A stretch of 6,204 bases of DNA from an uncultured cyanobacterium (GTDB taxonomy: Bacteria > Cyanobacteriota > Cyanobacteriia > Pseudanabaenales > Pseudanabaenaceae). Of this stretch, positions 5,880 to 6,204 are shown piece by piece. Within the stretch, counting starts at the first letter, position 1. Each line of letters begins with the position of its first letter. The stretch covers positions 1 to 6,204 of the forward strand of contig CAIJEA010000539.1 of assembly GCA_903819605.1 (NCBI GenBank), written 5' to 3'. The notes beneath the pieces were generated by a model. It saw nothing but the letters and a program-made list of their open reading frames with translations, was not told where the DNA came from and did not search any database. Made by a program: the position numbers and the translations under genes.

Positions 5880-6204
5880 ATGGAAATAGATTACATAGCC
5901 CTTTTTGTTACAGATGTAGCGCGATCGCTGATTTTTTACCGTGATGTTTTAGGCTTTCGTTTCGAGAAACCCGCTAAGCCTGATGGGGCAGAAGGCTATA
6001 GCGGCAAGTTAAAAATCGGGATTTACGATCGCAGTTGGCTACCAAAATTATTTGGCGATCGCTGCAAGCAACCCATAAGTGGCAACCCATTTTTGCTCTC
6101 AATGACCGTTGATGATCTCGATCAGATTTATCAGCAAATAGGCGATCGGCAAGCTAATATTCAAGCAAATGTGCCAATAAATATTATCTCTCCACCAACC
6201 GTTA
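5880..6204 (+). CDS. VOC / glyoxalase-fold protein, N-terminal part, cut by window edge
   Basis: An open frame of 108 codons runs from the ATG at 5880 to the right edge without a stop. It begins MEIDYIALFVTDVARSLIFY and continues RDVLGFRFEKP, the beta-strand, helix with SxxFYxxVLGF, and next strand typical of the vicinal oxygen chelate superfamily (glyoxalase I, extradiol dioxygenases, bleomycin-resistance proteins). A later LLSMTVDDLDQIYQQI (residues 77-92) looks like the start of the second repeat of the fold. The position that often carries a metal-binding His in strand one is Tyr5 here, so a glyoxalase I activity should not be assumed. AAAGAG at 5871-5876 may be the ribosome binding site, although it is only three bases from the ATG. 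The substrate is unknown. Confidence 0.8.
   Translation, partial: MEIDYIALFVTDVARSLIFYRDVLGFRFEKPAKPDGAEGYSGKLKIGIYDRSWLPKLFGDRCKQPISGNPFLLSMTVDDLDQIYQQIGDRQANIQANVPINIISPPTV

Overview
The window reads as chromosomal DNA of a cyanobacterium. Three things support this: at least twelve copies of the octamer GCGATCGC (the HIP1 palindrome that is over-represented in many cyanobacteria), a DNA polymerase III alpha gene that ends inside the N-terminal half of a split DnaE intein, and a folate-biopterin-type transporter of the kind found in cyanobacteria and plastids. A filamentous or Pseudanabaena-like lineage is a guess from the overall flavour; the sequence does not prove it.

Layout, left to right. 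Bases 1-111 (minus) hold the first 37 codons of a HigB-type mRNA-interferase toxin, cut by the window edge. Upstream of it (112-311, read leftwards) is a leader with 2.4 copies of a 36-bp tandem repeat. A strong-looking promoter (TTGACA, 17 bp, CATAAT) precedes the leader and has an inverted repeat between its two boxes, as expected for a self-repressed toxin-antitoxin operon. Bases 373-1440 (minus) are D-alanine--D-alanine ligase (ddl). Bases 1526-4132 (minus) are dnaE-N: 765 residues of polymerase III alpha followed in frame by a 103-residue split-intein N-half. Its partner, dnaE-C with the intein C-half, is not in the window and must be encoded elsewhere. A 156-bp divergent spacer follows, then a 495-codon 12-TM folate-biopterin/MFS-type transporter (4289-5776, plus). 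A long hairpin (5790-5848) separates it from the start of a VOC/glyoxalase-fold gene (5880 to the right edge, plus).

Functionally these are mostly unrelated housekeeping neighbours: replication (dnaE-N), peptidoglycan precursor synthesis (ddl) and membrane transport. A toxin-antitoxin locus adjoins them on the left. dnaE-N and ddl point the same way with an 85-bp gap and could share a transcript. The clearest non-standard biology is the split-gene polymerase, which has to be rebuilt by protein trans-splicing. The least explained element is the tandem-repeat leader between the toxin promoter and the toxin start codon.
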